NCBI RefSeq assembly: GCF_000757905.1
Contig: NZ_JRLH01000010.1
Strand: one strand, 5' to 3'
Length of the DNA: 64,000 nt
DNA from: Arsenophonus nilaparvatae
GTDB taxonomy: Bacteria > Pseudomonadota > Gammaproteobacteria > Enterobacterales > Enterobacteriaceae
Both the position numbers and the translations under genes were made by a program. How positions within the stretch are numbered: position 1 is the first letter of the stretch; the number at the start of each line of letters is the position of its first letter. The notes below the pieces were generated by a model, which saw only the letters and a list, made by a program, of their open reading frames with translations, was not told the DNA's origin and searched no databases. Positions 8,416 through 17,345 of this stretch are shown piece after piece.

Positions 8416-9912
8416 ATGGTTAATACTCATGATAATCGCAGATGGATTGCGCTCCTTTTAATTTCTAGTGCTCTTTTCTTAATTGTCATTGATATGACAG
8501 TGCTTTATACAGCATTGCCGACTTTAACCCATGAACTCCATGCCAACGCATCTGAGAAATTGTGGATTATCAATGCTTATCCATTGGTGGTTGCCGGATT
8601 ATTGCCAGCCGCGGGTATGCTAAGTGATCGCATTGGTCATAAGAAAATGCTGATCAGTGGTTTACCACTTTTTGCATTAGCTTCACTTTGTGCTGCATTC
8701 TCGCCTAATGCAGAAAGTTTGATTGCTGCTAGAGTCTTTTTGGCGCTAGGTGCCGCGATGATGATGCCAGCAACTTTATCAATTGTTCGTCATATTTTTA
8801 CTGAGCCTCAAGAACGATCACTAGCGATTGGTATCTGGTCAGCGGTTGCTGCTGGTGGCGCTGCGGTTGGACCTTTAGTAGGTGGTTTATTACTGGAATA
8901 TTTTTGGTGGGGATCGGTATTTTTAATTAATGTGCCTGTTGTTATGTTGGTGCTACCTTTTTCAGTGAGTTTGATCCCAAGCTGTGGTGGAACAAACAAA
9001 CGTGCTATTGATTTTTTAGGCTCATTATTAATTTTAGTCGGTTTAGTTGGGCTGATTTATGCATTAAAAGAGTTAAGCAAACCCAATTTTTCTTTACTTG
9101 AATTTTGTGCTGCTGCCTTGATTGGCGTTATCTTTATGCTGTTTTTTGTATTACGCCAGCGCAAACAATCGCAACCGATAATTGATTTTTCTTTATTCAG
9201 TAATCGACTGTTTTCAGCGGGAGTAATTATCGCCGTTATTACTATGAGTGTAATTGTTGGCATTGAATTAGTTTTAAGTCAACGCTTACAGTTAGTACTT
9301 GGTTTCACACCATTACAAGCTGCGCTTTGTATCCTTCCAATACCCATTGGTTCCGTGTTTGCATCGCCATTGACCGGTTTACTGTTACCTCGTTTTGGCG
9401 AGAGATTAACGACCGTGGTAGGTTTTATATTAACGCTGGTTGGGGTAATAGGGATGCTCCTGTTCTATCAGAGCGCTATTACTTTGTTGTTGATTAATTT
9501 ATTCATGATTGGTATCGGTATGGGAATGGCATTTACCGCTGCATCTACCACGATTATGCTCAATGCGCCTGATGAAAAGTCCGGTATGGCAGCTTCTATT
9601 GAAGACGTTGCTTATGAGCTGGGTAGTGTATTAGGCGTTACCATATTGGGCGGCATGATGACGGCAATTTATAGTTATACTCTTTTTGTTCCCGAACAGC
9701 TAACAATTGATGCACGAGTTTATGACAGTATCGATGAAGCATTAAGCACGGCATCAACGATGGATAAAGATCAGGCTCAGATATTGATAATGGAAGCGAG
9801 TAAAGCCTTTGATACTTCTTTTGTTGTTGTTTTTATTACCATTGTTTGCATATTGTTAGTTAGCACTGTGATTTTACAACGTATGTTGCGCCCTTTAATC
9901 AAAAAATCATGA
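8416..9912 (+). CDS. smvA: MFS drug exporter, DHA2 family, SmvA/QacA-like
   Basis: A 498-residue inner-membrane transporter with about 14 hydrophobic segments, as in the drug:H+ antiporter-2 family. The sequence follows Salmonella and Klebsiella SmvA closely: LWIINAYPLVVAGLLPAAGMLSDRIGHKKML in helices 2-3 (motif A-like), the antiporter motif region WSAVAAGGAAVGPLVGGLLLEYFWWGSVFLINVP in helix 5-6, and a C-terminal block IEDVAYELGSVLGVTI. The first helix contains VIDMTVLYTALPT, the acidic motif D1 typical of this family. SmvA and QacA expel quaternary ammonium compounds and other cationic agents. Substrates here are inferred. The divergent TetR gene probably regulates it. The symbol is a family assignment, not proven orthology. 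Confidence 0.87.
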   Translation: MVNTHDNRRWIALLLISSALFLIVIDMTVLYTALPTLTHELHANASEKLWIINAYPLVVAGLLPAAGMLSDRIGHKKMLISGLPLFALASLCAAFSPNAESLIAARVFLALGAAMMMPATLSIVRHIFTEPQERSLAIGIWSAVAAGGAAVGPLVGGLLLEYFWWGSVFLINVPVVMLVLPFSVSLIPSCGGTNKRAIDFLGSLLILVGLVGLIYALKELSKPNFSLLEFCAAALIGVIFMLFFVLRQRKQSQPIIDFSLFSNRLFSAGVIIAVITMSVIVGIELVLSQRLQLVLGFTPLQAALCILPIPIGSVFASPLTGLLLPRFGERLTTVVGFILTLVGVIGMLLFYQSAITLLLINLFMIGIGMGMAFTAASTTIMLNAPDEKSGMAASIEDVAYELGSVLGVTILGGMMTAIYSYTLFVPEQLTIDARVYDSIDEALSTASTMDKDQAQILIMEASKAFDTSFVVVFITIVCILLVSTVILQRMLRPLIKKS

Positions 9913-10065
9913 TGATATGAATTTTTGTGCTGTTTTAGATCTTACAAGAAGTTTTAGTGATTGTTTTTTGTAAAGCTAGTTGTTGGCGTTGTTCTATCTC
10001 AGGGATAGTGAGCTGATCCTAACATTCTATTACTGAAAATATAACCTGTTAGAGGTAAATTAGAG

Positions 10066-10416
10066 ATGGAGTTACAGTCATTGCAGTTTTTTAAAAATTT
10101 GTCTGATGAAACAAGATTTAGGATCGTAGTACTTTTGCGAGAAATGGGGGAGCTTTGTGTTTATCATCTTTGTATTGCACTTGAGCAACCCCAAACTAAA
10201 ATATCTCGTCATTTAGCCATGTTAAAAAAGAGTGGGTTGCTACAAAATCGTAAGGAAGGGAAATGGGTTTTTTATCGACTTTCTTCACAGATTTCTCCAT
10301 GGGTTATGCAAATTATTGAGTCTGTATGGTCAAATCAACACCAACTGATCGACTTAATGGCTAAAAAATTGATACCAGAAAATTTGCCTGCACGGAGTGT
10401 TAATTTCTCACTCTAG
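10066..10416 (+). CDS. arsR: ArsR-family metalloregulator, incomplete metal site
   Basis: A 116-residue winged-helix repressor very similar to E. coli ArsR, with the same LSDETRFRIVVLL start, the recognition region QPQTKISRHLAMLKKSGLL and GKWVFYRLS. E. coli ArsR binds As(III) through Cys32, Cys34 and Cys37 in ELCVCDLC. Here the block is ELCVYHLC: C31 and C36 remain but the middle Cys is Tyr33. Inducer sensing is therefore likely altered or lost, by inference. No arsB, arsC or other arsenic gene is nearby, so this is an orphan regulator. The ATG is preceded by AGAGGTAAATTAGAG. It lies 150 bp after the SmvA-like gene on the same strand but has no evident functional link to it. Confidence 0.88.
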   Translation: MELQSLQFFKNLSDETRFRIVVLLREMGELCVYHLCIALEQPQTKISRHLAMLKKSGLLQNRKEGKWVFYRLSSQISPWVMQIIESVWSNQHQLIDLMAKKLIPENLPARSVNFSL

Positions 10417-10506
10417 AATAAAACGCAATAGCGTGCAATGTGAGCAACCTTTTATTTATCTATTTGTTACTAATCAGAATAATTTAGTATTCCGATTAGT
10501 AATTTT

Positions 10507-11343
10507 TTAAATAATTTTTAATTTTGCTAAACACTGTAAAGTCAATGATTCGCGTTTTGACACTGCTTTATCATCTGAGATCGCGACATTAAGGGCAAAA
10601 GTTTTTATTTTACCGTCAGCGTTTTCCACCCATCCGACATACCAGCCGGTACGCTCACCATTAATATTGGCTAAGCCACTTTTAGCATAAATTTTAATAT
10701 TGGCAGTCTGTTTGATAAGTAGCATATTAGCTACTTCACTTTGAATGGTTTTATCAATAGGTAGTTGTTTAGTGGCTAACTTATAGATAAATTGGGCTTG
10801 TTCTTGCGGGCTAATTTTTAATGGGCCGTCTAACCAAAATTTGGTAACATCATTGCCTATTTTTCTATTACCGTAGTGCAAACGATAAAGTTCTTTTTTC
10901 ATTATTGCCAGACCCATACGTTTTGCAATCTCTTGATAGACAGGGACAGCGGATAATTTCATTGCTTCTTGCATATTCATATCTTTATTCCAACTACTAA
11001 GATATCTGGGCTGTCCATCCCATTTAAAAATTTCGTTAACAGTCACTTTTTGATTTTTTAAAGCAATTAAGGCATTAACAATTTTAAATGTTGATGCAGG
11101 AACATATTGGGTTGCTGCACGTTTTATCTGGTCGCCATAGTTGTTAATTGATTTGCCATCATAAATGGTTAATACACCACGTATATGCTGCTGCTGAAAG
11201 ATTTTTTTTATTTCGCTAGAAACGTTACTTTCCGTTATCTTGTTTAGCGGCTTGGTGATGTTATTACTATCATTAGAAATGTTATTTGCCTGAGTAGTTA
11301 GTGGTAAAAATAGTAAAATAATAACAACTAATTTTTTATTCAT
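10507..11343 (-). CDS. Class D beta-lactamase, OXA-type
   Basis: A 278-residue serine beta-lactamase. A Sec signal peptide covers about residues 1-19 (hydrophobic core VVIILLFLPL, cleavage near TQAN), so it acts in the periplasm. The class D motifs are all present in order: S84-T-F-K87 (catalytic Ser, carboxylatable Lys), S131-A-V133, Y157-G-N159, W170 with LDGPL, and K221-S-G223. By eye the sequence is closest to the OXA-51/OXA-23 type: YVPASTFKIVNALI, FKWDG, FWLDGPLKISPQEQAQF and IYAKSG. The bulky Trp after KSG in those enzymes is Leu here. Whether it hydrolyses carbapenems cannot be told. It has its own weak ribosome site and no integron or insertion sequence beside it. Confidence 0.93.
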   Translation of the reverse strand: MNKKLVVIILLFLPLTTQANNISNDSNNITKPLNKITESNVSSEIKKIFQQQHIRGVLTIYDGKSINNYGDQIKRAATQYVPASTFKIVNALIALKNQKVTVNEIFKWDGQPRYLSSWNKDMNMQEAMKLSAVPVYQEIAKRMGLAIMKKELYRLHYGNRKIGNDVTKFWLDGPLKISPQEQAQFIYKLATKQLPIDKTIQSEVANMLLIKQTANIKIYAKSGLANINGERTGWYVGWVENADGKIKTFALNVAISDDKAVSKRESLTLQCLAKLKII

Positions 11344-11812
11344 CTTTGTATTCTTTAAATAATATGTGCAATAGACACTATCATATTTTTGTTAGGGTTA
11401 ATACTAAACATAGGACCTGTTTTTATTTATTATTAGCAGTGTTTCTTTTTATTATTTGATCATTACCGCTCAAGTATTAAGTAAAAAATAGAGAGAAAAT
11501 TAACAAGATCGCTATCAAATCTGTAACACTGAACACACAAAGAAAAGCTGGTGCTCACGATGAAAACAAGTCGTGGCTGACTATTTTTATTAATGCAGTT
11601 AATAGTTTATTTAATTTTTGGTTAACGAAAAACAGAACATGGTGATTGAATCAGCATTGATAAGTATTATGTCTGCGTTAATTATAGCTATCGCCGTTAT
11701 CAAATATATCAACAATATCATTTTTATAATCTGGTCTGTTAACTGTAAAGCCATCTTTGTTATAATTGATCGTTTGCATATCGGCGCTGTTTAGAGGGTG
11801 AATAGATTGGAA
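11344..11812. other. Intergenic region between beta-lactamase gene and eda
   Basis: About 470 bp with no convincing gene. On the plus strand, 11639-11794 is an open frame of 51 codons with a hydrophobic stretch (MVIESALISIMSALIIAIAV), but it has no ribosome site. An adjacent 47-codon frame at about 11480-11645 lacks a start codon. Either could be a decayed gene or chance. The beta-lactamase promoter should lie at about 11350-11420. Confidence 0.35.
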
Positions 11813-11837
11813 AATAAGGTCAGCTGTTGACCTTATT
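11813..11837 (-). terminator. Terminator of eda
   Basis: Ten-base perfect stem AATAAGGTCA / TGACCTTATT with a five-base loop, 18 bp beyond the eda stop on the minus strand. It ends in a short T run. Confidence 0.75.
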
Positions 11838-11854
11838 ACAGCTGAAATTAAATA

Positions 11855-12484
11855 TCACTTAACTAACTTAACTGCCTGGCGGGTAAGTTGGCCAATAGTA
11901 TCCCAATCTTTAGCTTGAATTAATTTATTATTAACCATCCAGGATCCTCCACAAGCAATAACTTGTGGAAAAGCAAGATAATGACCAATATTTTCTAGAT
12001 TGATTCCACCGGTTGGCAAAATTTCTAATTTCGGATAGGGTGCAAGCAGTGCTTTGAGCATAGATAACCCGCCAGAAGGCTCTGCAGGGAAAAACTTGAC
12101 ACAATTAATACCCAATTGCATGGCCTGCTCGATTTGGGTTGGGTTATTTATACCGGGAATAATGGGTATGTCTAATTCATGACACGCTTTTACCGTATCG
12201 GGGTTTAAACCTGGTGAAACGATAAATTCAGCGCCAACCGCTTCGGCTTGTCTAATCTGTTCTCGATTGATAATGGTGCCTGCACCAATCAAAATTTTGT
12301 TCGGCATCGCTTCTTTAAGCAGTTTGATCGCATCTGCTGCTGCTGGCGTACGGAACGTTATTTCTGCTACTGGTAATCCGTTTTTAACTAATGCTTCGCC
12401 TAAGGGAACAATATCTTGTGCTCGTTCAATAGTAATAACCGGAATGATCTTAAATTTTCGTAATTTATCTATCAGTGTGAGCAT
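11855..12484 (-). CDS. eda: KDPG/KHG aldolase
   Basis: 2-keto-3-deoxy-6-phosphogluconate aldolase, which splits KDPG to pyruvate and glyceraldehyde-3-phosphate (Entner-Doudoroff and hexuronate catabolism) in the cytoplasm. The class I aldolase core is visible: AEITFRTPAA with the catalytic Glu, GAGTI, SPGLNPD, PGINNPTQ and CVKFFPAE, whose Lys forms the Schiff base, then LPTGGI. Length is normal, about 210 residues. The open frame extends to a TTG at 12490, but the ATG at 12484 has GGAAG seven bases upstream and is preferred. Its usual partner edd is not adjacent, so here it may serve hexuronate breakdown or oxaloacetate/KHG turnover. A strong terminator follows. Confidence 0.93.
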   Translation of the reverse strand: MLTLIDKLRKFKIIPVITIERAQDIVPLGEALVKNGLPVAEITFRTPAAADAIKLLKEAMPNKILIGAGTIINREQIRQAEAVGAEFIVSPGLNPDTVKACHELDIPIIPGINNPTQIEQAMQLGINCVKFFPAEPSGGLSMLKALLAPYPKLEILPTGGINLENIGHYLAFPQVIACGGSWMVNNKLIQAKDWDTIGQLTRQAVKLVK

Positions 12485-12540
12485 AATCAATCTTCCTTTA
12501 GTGTTGAAATTGGCGAGTAATGCTTTTTGTTGCTGAATTG

Positions 12541-13406
12541 GAATGATAGCACTTTTATGTTAAATAACGATATTTACTAATTACAGAATCATTAGCTTAC
12601 ATCGTTTTTCACTATTTTCATCAGCTGGATAAGATGATTATTCAATAAGATTAATGGTTGCAAAAAATAATCGTGTTACTTAAATAACCGGTTAATTTAT
12701 TTTTATCATTAAATACGCTGTTTGTATCTTTTATTTATAATTGATATTAAAAAATCACTTTACCACGTTATGTTTTATTAATACTTATTTTTTATAATAT
12801 AAAATAAAAATGCGAGATATCTTTATAAAAATTCATCGGTAAAATATTATAACAATTTATTATTTCTTAATATTTTGCTATTAATGAGTCTTACTTTTTG
12901 AATAAATATTTTTATATTTTTATATTAAAGAAGAATATAAAATTATATCTATTTTTAGTTATTTTTTGTTGAAAAATAGAAATGCAACTATAAATGTTTA
13001 TTTTTTTATTTTAATAAATAAATAAATTATTTTTTGTGTAAGATTCAGCATAAAATTTCAATTTTTTGGTAATTTTAATTTAGATAAGTGTAGATCTTGA
13101 CTGGAATAAAAAATTCATTTTATTAATTAGATAAAATATCTGCTAATGTATACCAAAAGCAGTAATTAATTCGAGTAATATTTTTCTTTTTAATTATTTC
13201 ATTATCATAAATCTAAGTTAATTTGTTAATAATTAACTTATTTATTAAGTATAAAAATGATTTTATTTATTGATTGTTAAATAAAATATTTACTTTGATA
13301 TAAATCACAAAAAATAAAATATAACTTTAGCTTTCTTGTAAGTTAGATAGGGGCATCTAATATCAATTTAGGTTAATGTTATTTATTATTAACCTTTCAT
13401 CATTAT
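12541..13406. other. Long AT-rich region upstream of the fimbrial operon
   Basis: Nearly 870 bp with no credible gene on either strand. It must contain the promoters of eda (minus, near 12541-12620) and of the fimbrial operon (plus). I looked for a pair of short inverted repeats that could bound an invertible promoter and for a recombinase gene and found neither. Its high AT content would suit silencing by H-NS-like proteins, by inference. Confidence 0.4.
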
Positions 13407-13435
13407 GCCAATAAAATAAATTTTATTTTATTGGC
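13407..13435 (+). promoter_or_regulatory. 29-bp perfect palindrome in the pilin gene leader
   Basis: Fourteen-base arms GCCAATAAAATAAA and its complement flank a single central base, ending 17 bp before the GGAG ribosome site of the pilin gene. In RNA this would be a stable hairpin near the ribosome site, and in DNA a symmetric protein site. It lacks a T run typical of a terminator in the plus direction. Confidence 0.5.
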
Positions 13436-13462
13436 TTATTCATTTATTTTTTGGAGTTAATT

Positions 13463-14050
13463 ATGTTTAAGAAAATACTCCCGTTATTACTATTATCTAC
13501 GACTTTATTTTCGTCAAATATATTAGCGGCGACAAATTCAGCAGGTGGAATAATTTCAGTTGTTGGTGCTATAAGTGATACTACTTGTAAAATTAATGGA
13601 GGTGATAGTGCAAACTTTACTATATTATTAGATCCCATTTCTGTTGCTGATGCAGGAACAGCGGCATTTGCGGTTGTTCAAAAAAATCAGAAAGCATTTA
13701 AGTTAACTTTTTCTGATTGTGCACCTGCTGGAGGTTCAGGCAGTAATTTAAAATTCCATTTTTCATCACCAAGTACGATATCAACGGATGGTCAATATTT
13801 AGTGAATGATACGGTAGATGAAAATAATCCTAACGTAGCAAAAAATGTCGGTTTTAGTTTGTCTACCCCAAGTGCTACCACGACTGCTATTCCATTAAAT
13901 ACCCCTTTTGATACAGGAGTAAAAGGAGATAAAACAGCACCACAAGCTGACGAGTTAACATTTATCGTTAGTTATTATAAAACGCGAGCGGAACCTGCTA
14001 AAGCGGGTCCATTGCATTCAAACTTAATCTATACCATCTCTTATTTGTAA
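13463..14050 (+). CDS. Fimbrial major subunit (pilin)
   Basis: A pilin of the chaperone-usher class, about 195 residues. The signal peptide is MFKKILPLLLLSTTLFSSNILA, cleaved near LAA. The mature part has the fimbrial pattern: GGIISVVGAISDTTCKING with the first Cys, KLTFSDCAP with the second Cys to form the usual disulfide, and a C-terminal beta strand ending in IYTISYL, the donor segment with a penultimate Tyr. An upstream TTG at 13451 is in frame, but the ATG at 13463 follows GGAG at seven bases and starts the signal peptide directly. It is first in a five-gene operon and is followed by an attenuator-like hairpin, as expected for a subunit needed in excess. Confidence 0.88.
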   Translation: MFKKILPLLLLSTTLFSSNILAATNSAGGIISVVGAISDTTCKINGGDSANFTILLDPISVADAGTAAFAVVQKNQKAFKLTFSDCAPAGGSGSNLKFHFSSPSTISTDGQYLVNDTVDENNPNVAKNVGFSLSTPSATTTAIPLNTPFDTGVKGDKTAPQADELTFIVSYYKTRAEPAKAGPLHSNLIYTISYL

Positions 14051-14059
14051 ATAACATTA

Positions 14060-14086
14060 ACCAGGCTCTTTTTGAGTCTGGTTTTT
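14060..14086 (+). terminator. Attenuator between pilin and chaperone genes
   Basis: Stem ACCAGGCTC / GAGTCTGGT (nine pairs, one G-U) with a T5 loop and a following T5 run, ten bases after the pilin stop. Partial termination here would raise pilin over chaperone and usher output. Confidence 0.75.
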
Positions 14087-14101
14087 AACGGACTATTTAT
14101 T

Positions 14102-14797
14102 ATGAAAAAATTTTTGTTATTTATTATATTAATTATTTCTTCTAAAAATATATTAGCCAATATTGTACTGCAAGGGACTCGTATCATTTATTATGAAGCT
14201 AAAGGGAATGTTACGGTACAATTAACAAATAATGGAAAATTACCAGCATTAGTACAATCATGGGTTGATGATGGCAATATAAACTCTACCCCAGAAAAGA
14301 GTCATTCACCTTTTTATGTTTTTCCACCTATTGTAAAAATAGCGGGACTAAAAGGACAACAATTAAAAATAAAAATGATATCGCATAAATTACCTAAAAA
14401 TAGAGAAAGCGTTTTTTATTTAAATATTCTTGATATTCCACCATACCCAGAAAATACCCAAGGTAAAAGCGTTTTGCAATTGGCAATTAAATCAAGAGTT
14501 AAATTATTTTATCGGCCAAAGGAATTAATTACTCCTCCGGCAGATGTATATAAAAAAATAAGTTATAAATTAGAGGATAATGATCTAATAGTAACAAATA
14601 ATTCTAAATATTATTTCACGATTGCAAAAATTACTCATATTAATGAGGCAAAAAAAAGCCTGATAAAATCGAAGATGATCCCTCCATTATCAGACTTTAA
14701 ATTACCGCTACAAAACAAGGTTAAGCATAATAAATTAACCGTAACTTATGTTGATGATTTTGGCGTCTATAAAACAAGAAATATTAACCTTAAATAA
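14102..14797 (+). CDS. Periplasmic fimbrial chaperone
   Basis: A PapD/FimC-type chaperone, about 231 residues, which folds fimbrial subunits in the periplasm and hands them to the usher. Signal peptide MKKFLLFIILIISSKNILA. Domain 1 keeps the family signature: GTRIIYYEAKGN, VTVQLTNNG, ALVQSWVDDGN, FPPIVKI with a conserved Pro-Pro, and RESVFYLNILDIPP. The basic residue of SRVKLFYRP belongs to the subunit-binding cleft. Domain 2 is shorter and divergent. The open frame extends ten codons upstream through the attenuator hairpin, but the ATG at 14102 directly starts the signal peptide. The usher gene begins 12 bp after its stop. A paralogue closes the operon. Confidence 0.9.
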   Translation: MKKFLLFIILIISSKNILANIVLQGTRIIYYEAKGNVTVQLTNNGKLPALVQSWVDDGNINSTPEKSHSPFYVFPPIVKIAGLKGQQLKIKMISHKLPKNRESVFYLNILDIPPYPENTQGKSVLQLAIKSRVKLFYRPKELITPPADVYKKISYKLEDNDLIVTNNSKYYFTIAKITHINEAKKSLIKSKMIPPLSDFKLPLQNKVKHNKLTVTYVDDFGVYKTRNINLK

Positions 14798-14808
14798 GAA
14801 GATAAATC

Positions 14809-17331
14809 GTGAAAAAAATATATTATCTTTATAATAGCTTAATTTTATTAGGTATATTGGATTGTATGCCGGAGTTATTTGCAGAGGAGTTTGATACTTC
14901 TTTGCTAGTAGGAAAATCAGCTCAAGGAGATATATCTCGTTTTTATCAGAATAGTGAAATTCCGCCAGGTAAACAATTGGTCGATATCTATGTTAATGAT
15001 GATTGGAAAGGACAATTTGAAGTTAATATTGGCGAAAAAAATCAAAATATTAGTATTGATGCTAAGGATGCTAAAAAATTAGGTTTAAAATTTTCATCTT
15101 ACACAAAACAGATGATTGAACAAAAAACGACTGTCTCGTTAGATAATTTAGTCAATGATATCAACTACTATTTAGATGTTAATCAGTTAACATTAAATAT
15201 TTCAGTGCCGCAAATTTCTTTAGTTAAATCGGAAATAGGTTATGTTGATCCAGTGAATTGGGACCATGGTGTCCCAGCAATTATTCTCTCTTATAATACC
15301 AATTATTATAACTATCAAGAGAAAAAAAATCGTAAACAGAGTAATGAAGCTTTTTTTGCCAATTTAAATACCGGTATTAATTTAGGTGCCTGGCAATTTC
15401 GAGATGAATCAAGTTATTCTTACTATTCCAGTGGTGATCATAAATGGCAAAATAATACCCGCTACTTACGCCGTTCTTTCAGCGCTATATCTTCAAATTT
15501 GATGTTAGGTGATTTTTATTCCCCCTCTGCCTTGTTTAGTAGTATTCGTTTTAGAGGTGGTGCATTAACCACGGAAATGAATATGTTACCTAACTCCAGC
15601 CAAGAATTCACGCCGATTGTCAGAGGGGTTGCTCAAACCAATGCGTTAGTAAAAGTATATCAGAATGGAAATCTAATTTATCAAGAAACCGTTCCGCCTG
15701 GAGCGTTCGAGTTTAGTGATCTACGTGCAGCAGGAGGAGCGGGCGATCTTTCCGTTGTTGTGCAAGAAGCCGATGGCCGGCAAGAGTCTTTTACGGTGCC
15801 ATTTTCAGCGGTACCTAATATGATGAAAGCGGGTGTTTATACTTACAGCATTTTGGCTGGGCAAGCAAAAATGACCAATACCCATTTCCAACCGAAATTT
15901 GCTCAAGCAGAAGCCTATTATGGTATCAATAATTTAGTCACCGTTTATACCGGCTTTATTGGTAGTCGTGATTATGCTGCTATTATACTTGGCAGTGGCT
16001 GGAATTTTCCGTTTGGTGCTGTTTCGGTTGATGCGACCCATGCTGCAGCTTATTTAGATACAGGAACCAAACGAGGACAAAGTTTTCGCTTGGCTTATAG
16101 TAAGTTTTTATCAACCACCGCTACCAATCTGACTATAGCGGCCTATCGTTATTCAACGGGAGATTATTATAGTTTTGTTGATTCCATTTATGCCCATGAT
16201 AATTATCAAGCATGGCTTAAATATCAAACGACGATTAAAAATAATCCTAATGATCGAAATGAAAATAATCCATCAGATTTAGATTTGGCAACTTTTGATG
16301 CCTTACGGGGTGCCCGTGCCAGAAATACATTTAATTTAAATTTAAATCAGCATTTGGGGAAAGATAATGGTGTTATTTTTTTGGCTGGTACGCTGAGAAA
16401 CTATTGGAATGTTGGCGGCAGCAGTCGAGAATATCAAATAGGTTACTCAAATAATTATAAAAATATTACCTATAACTTATCCGTTTCACGGGTAAGAAAT
16501 ACCGATCAAAAAGAAGAAACCCGTTATTACCTCAGCGCCAGTGTTCCAATTAATCTATTTGGTCGTAATGCTTATCTCAATTCGGGTGTCTACCTGACAA
16601 ATTCCAACTATCAACAGGCCAATATTAGTGTCAGTGGGACAGCGGGTAAATATGATTTGATCGATTATACGTTAACCGCTTCAAATCAGACCGGTGGTAA
16701 TAATTTAATTAGTGGTAGTGTAAATTACCGTAACCCTTATAGTACGATTGGTGCTTCATATAGTGAGGCTAATAATTATCGACAGTCAGGTTTGAATGCC
16801 AGAGGAACCATCGTAGCATTTCCCTACCATATTCTTGCTTCCGGTGAAACAGCGAATACATTAACGGTATTAGAAGCACCAATGGCTGAAAATTTAACCG
16901 TTAATAATAATCGAACGGTGCTTACCAATAAACAGGGGTTAGCATTAGTAACCAATGCCACTCCTTATCGTACAAATGTTTATACCCTTTCTCATACCAG
17001 TCAGACCTCAGGTGCAGAAATTACTGACAATATAGCGCGTGTGATCCCCTATGACGGGGCGGTTAGTCATATCAAATTAGAAACCGATCAGCGAAAAACT
17101 TATATGTTAAAAGCGACTTTTGCCGATGGTAGCAATTTACCTTTTGGTACCGAGGTTACTGATAGTCAGGGTGAATTTGTTGGTCATGTTGGGCAGTCAA
17201 GTGTGCTGTATATAAAAAGTGATCAGTTACCACAATCATTGAATGTCAAATTGAATATTGAAGGTAAAACAGAATGTACCATCCAGCAACCCATTCATAC
17301 CTTGAACATCAATCGTAATATTTGCCAATAG
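14809..17331 (+). CDS. Fimbrial outer-membrane usher
   Basis: An 840-residue FimD/PapC-type usher that forms the outer-membrane channel for fimbrial assembly. The start is GTG with AAGAAG upstream, and the N-terminus is a signal peptide ending near FAEEFD. The N-terminal chaperone-binding domain is residues about 25-150 (FDTSLLVGKSAQGDISRF, PGKQLVDIYVND). The barrel and plug follow, with the usher hallmark RSFSAISSNLMLGDFYSPSALFSSIRFRGG and PNSSQEFTPIVRGVAQTNALVKVYQNG. The C-terminal domains end with a Cys pair (EGKTECTIQQ ... NRNICQ). Length matches the family. It sits 12 bp after the first chaperone gene and 14 bp before the tip protein gene. Confidence 0.95.
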   Translation: MKKIYYLYNSLILLGILDCMPELFAEEFDTSLLVGKSAQGDISRFYQNSEIPPGKQLVDIYVNDDWKGQFEVNIGEKNQNISIDAKDAKKLGLKFSSYTKQMIEQKTTVSLDNLVNDINYYLDVNQLTLNISVPQISLVKSEIGYVDPVNWDHGVPAIILSYNTNYYNYQEKKNRKQSNEAFFANLNTGINLGAWQFRDESSYSYYSSGDHKWQNNTRYLRRSFSAISSNLMLGDFYSPSALFSSIRFRGGALTTEMNMLPNSSQEFTPIVRGVAQTNALVKVYQNGNLIYQETVPPGAFEFSDLRAAGGAGDLSVVVQEADGRQESFTVPFSAVPNMMKAGVYTYSILAGQAKMTNTHFQPKFAQAEAYYGINNLVTVYTGFIGSRDYAAIILGSGWNFPFGAVSVDATHAAAYLDTGTKRGQSFRLAYSKFLSTTATNLTIAAYRYSTGDYYSFVDSIYAHDNYQAWLKYQTTIKNNPNDRNENNPSDLDLATFDALRGARARNTFNLNLNQHLGKDNGVIFLAGTLRNYWNVGGSSREYQIGYSNNYKNITYNLSVSRVRNTDQKEETRYYLSASVPINLFGRNAYLNSGVYLTNSNYQQANISVSGTAGKYDLIDYTLTASNQTGGNNLISGSVNYRNPYSTIGASYSEANNYRQSGLNARGTIVAFPYHILASGETANTLTVLEAPMAENLTVNNNRTVLTNKQGLALVTNATPYRTNVYTLSHTSQTSGAEITDNIARVIPYDGAVSHIKLETDQRKTYMLKATFADGSNLPFGTEVTDSQGEFVGHVGQSSVLYIKSDQLPQSLNVKLNIEGKTECTIQQPIHTLNINRNICQ

Positions 17332-17345
17332 CTGGGGAAAATAAG

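Noticed and set aside
11639..11794. Hydrophobic 51-codon frame upstream of eda
   Set aside because: No ribosome site, in AT-rich DNA where hydrophobic codons arise by chance.
12541..13406. Possible invertible fimbrial promoter (fimS-like switch)
   Set aside because: No paired inverted repeats bounding a segment and no recombinase gene nearby.
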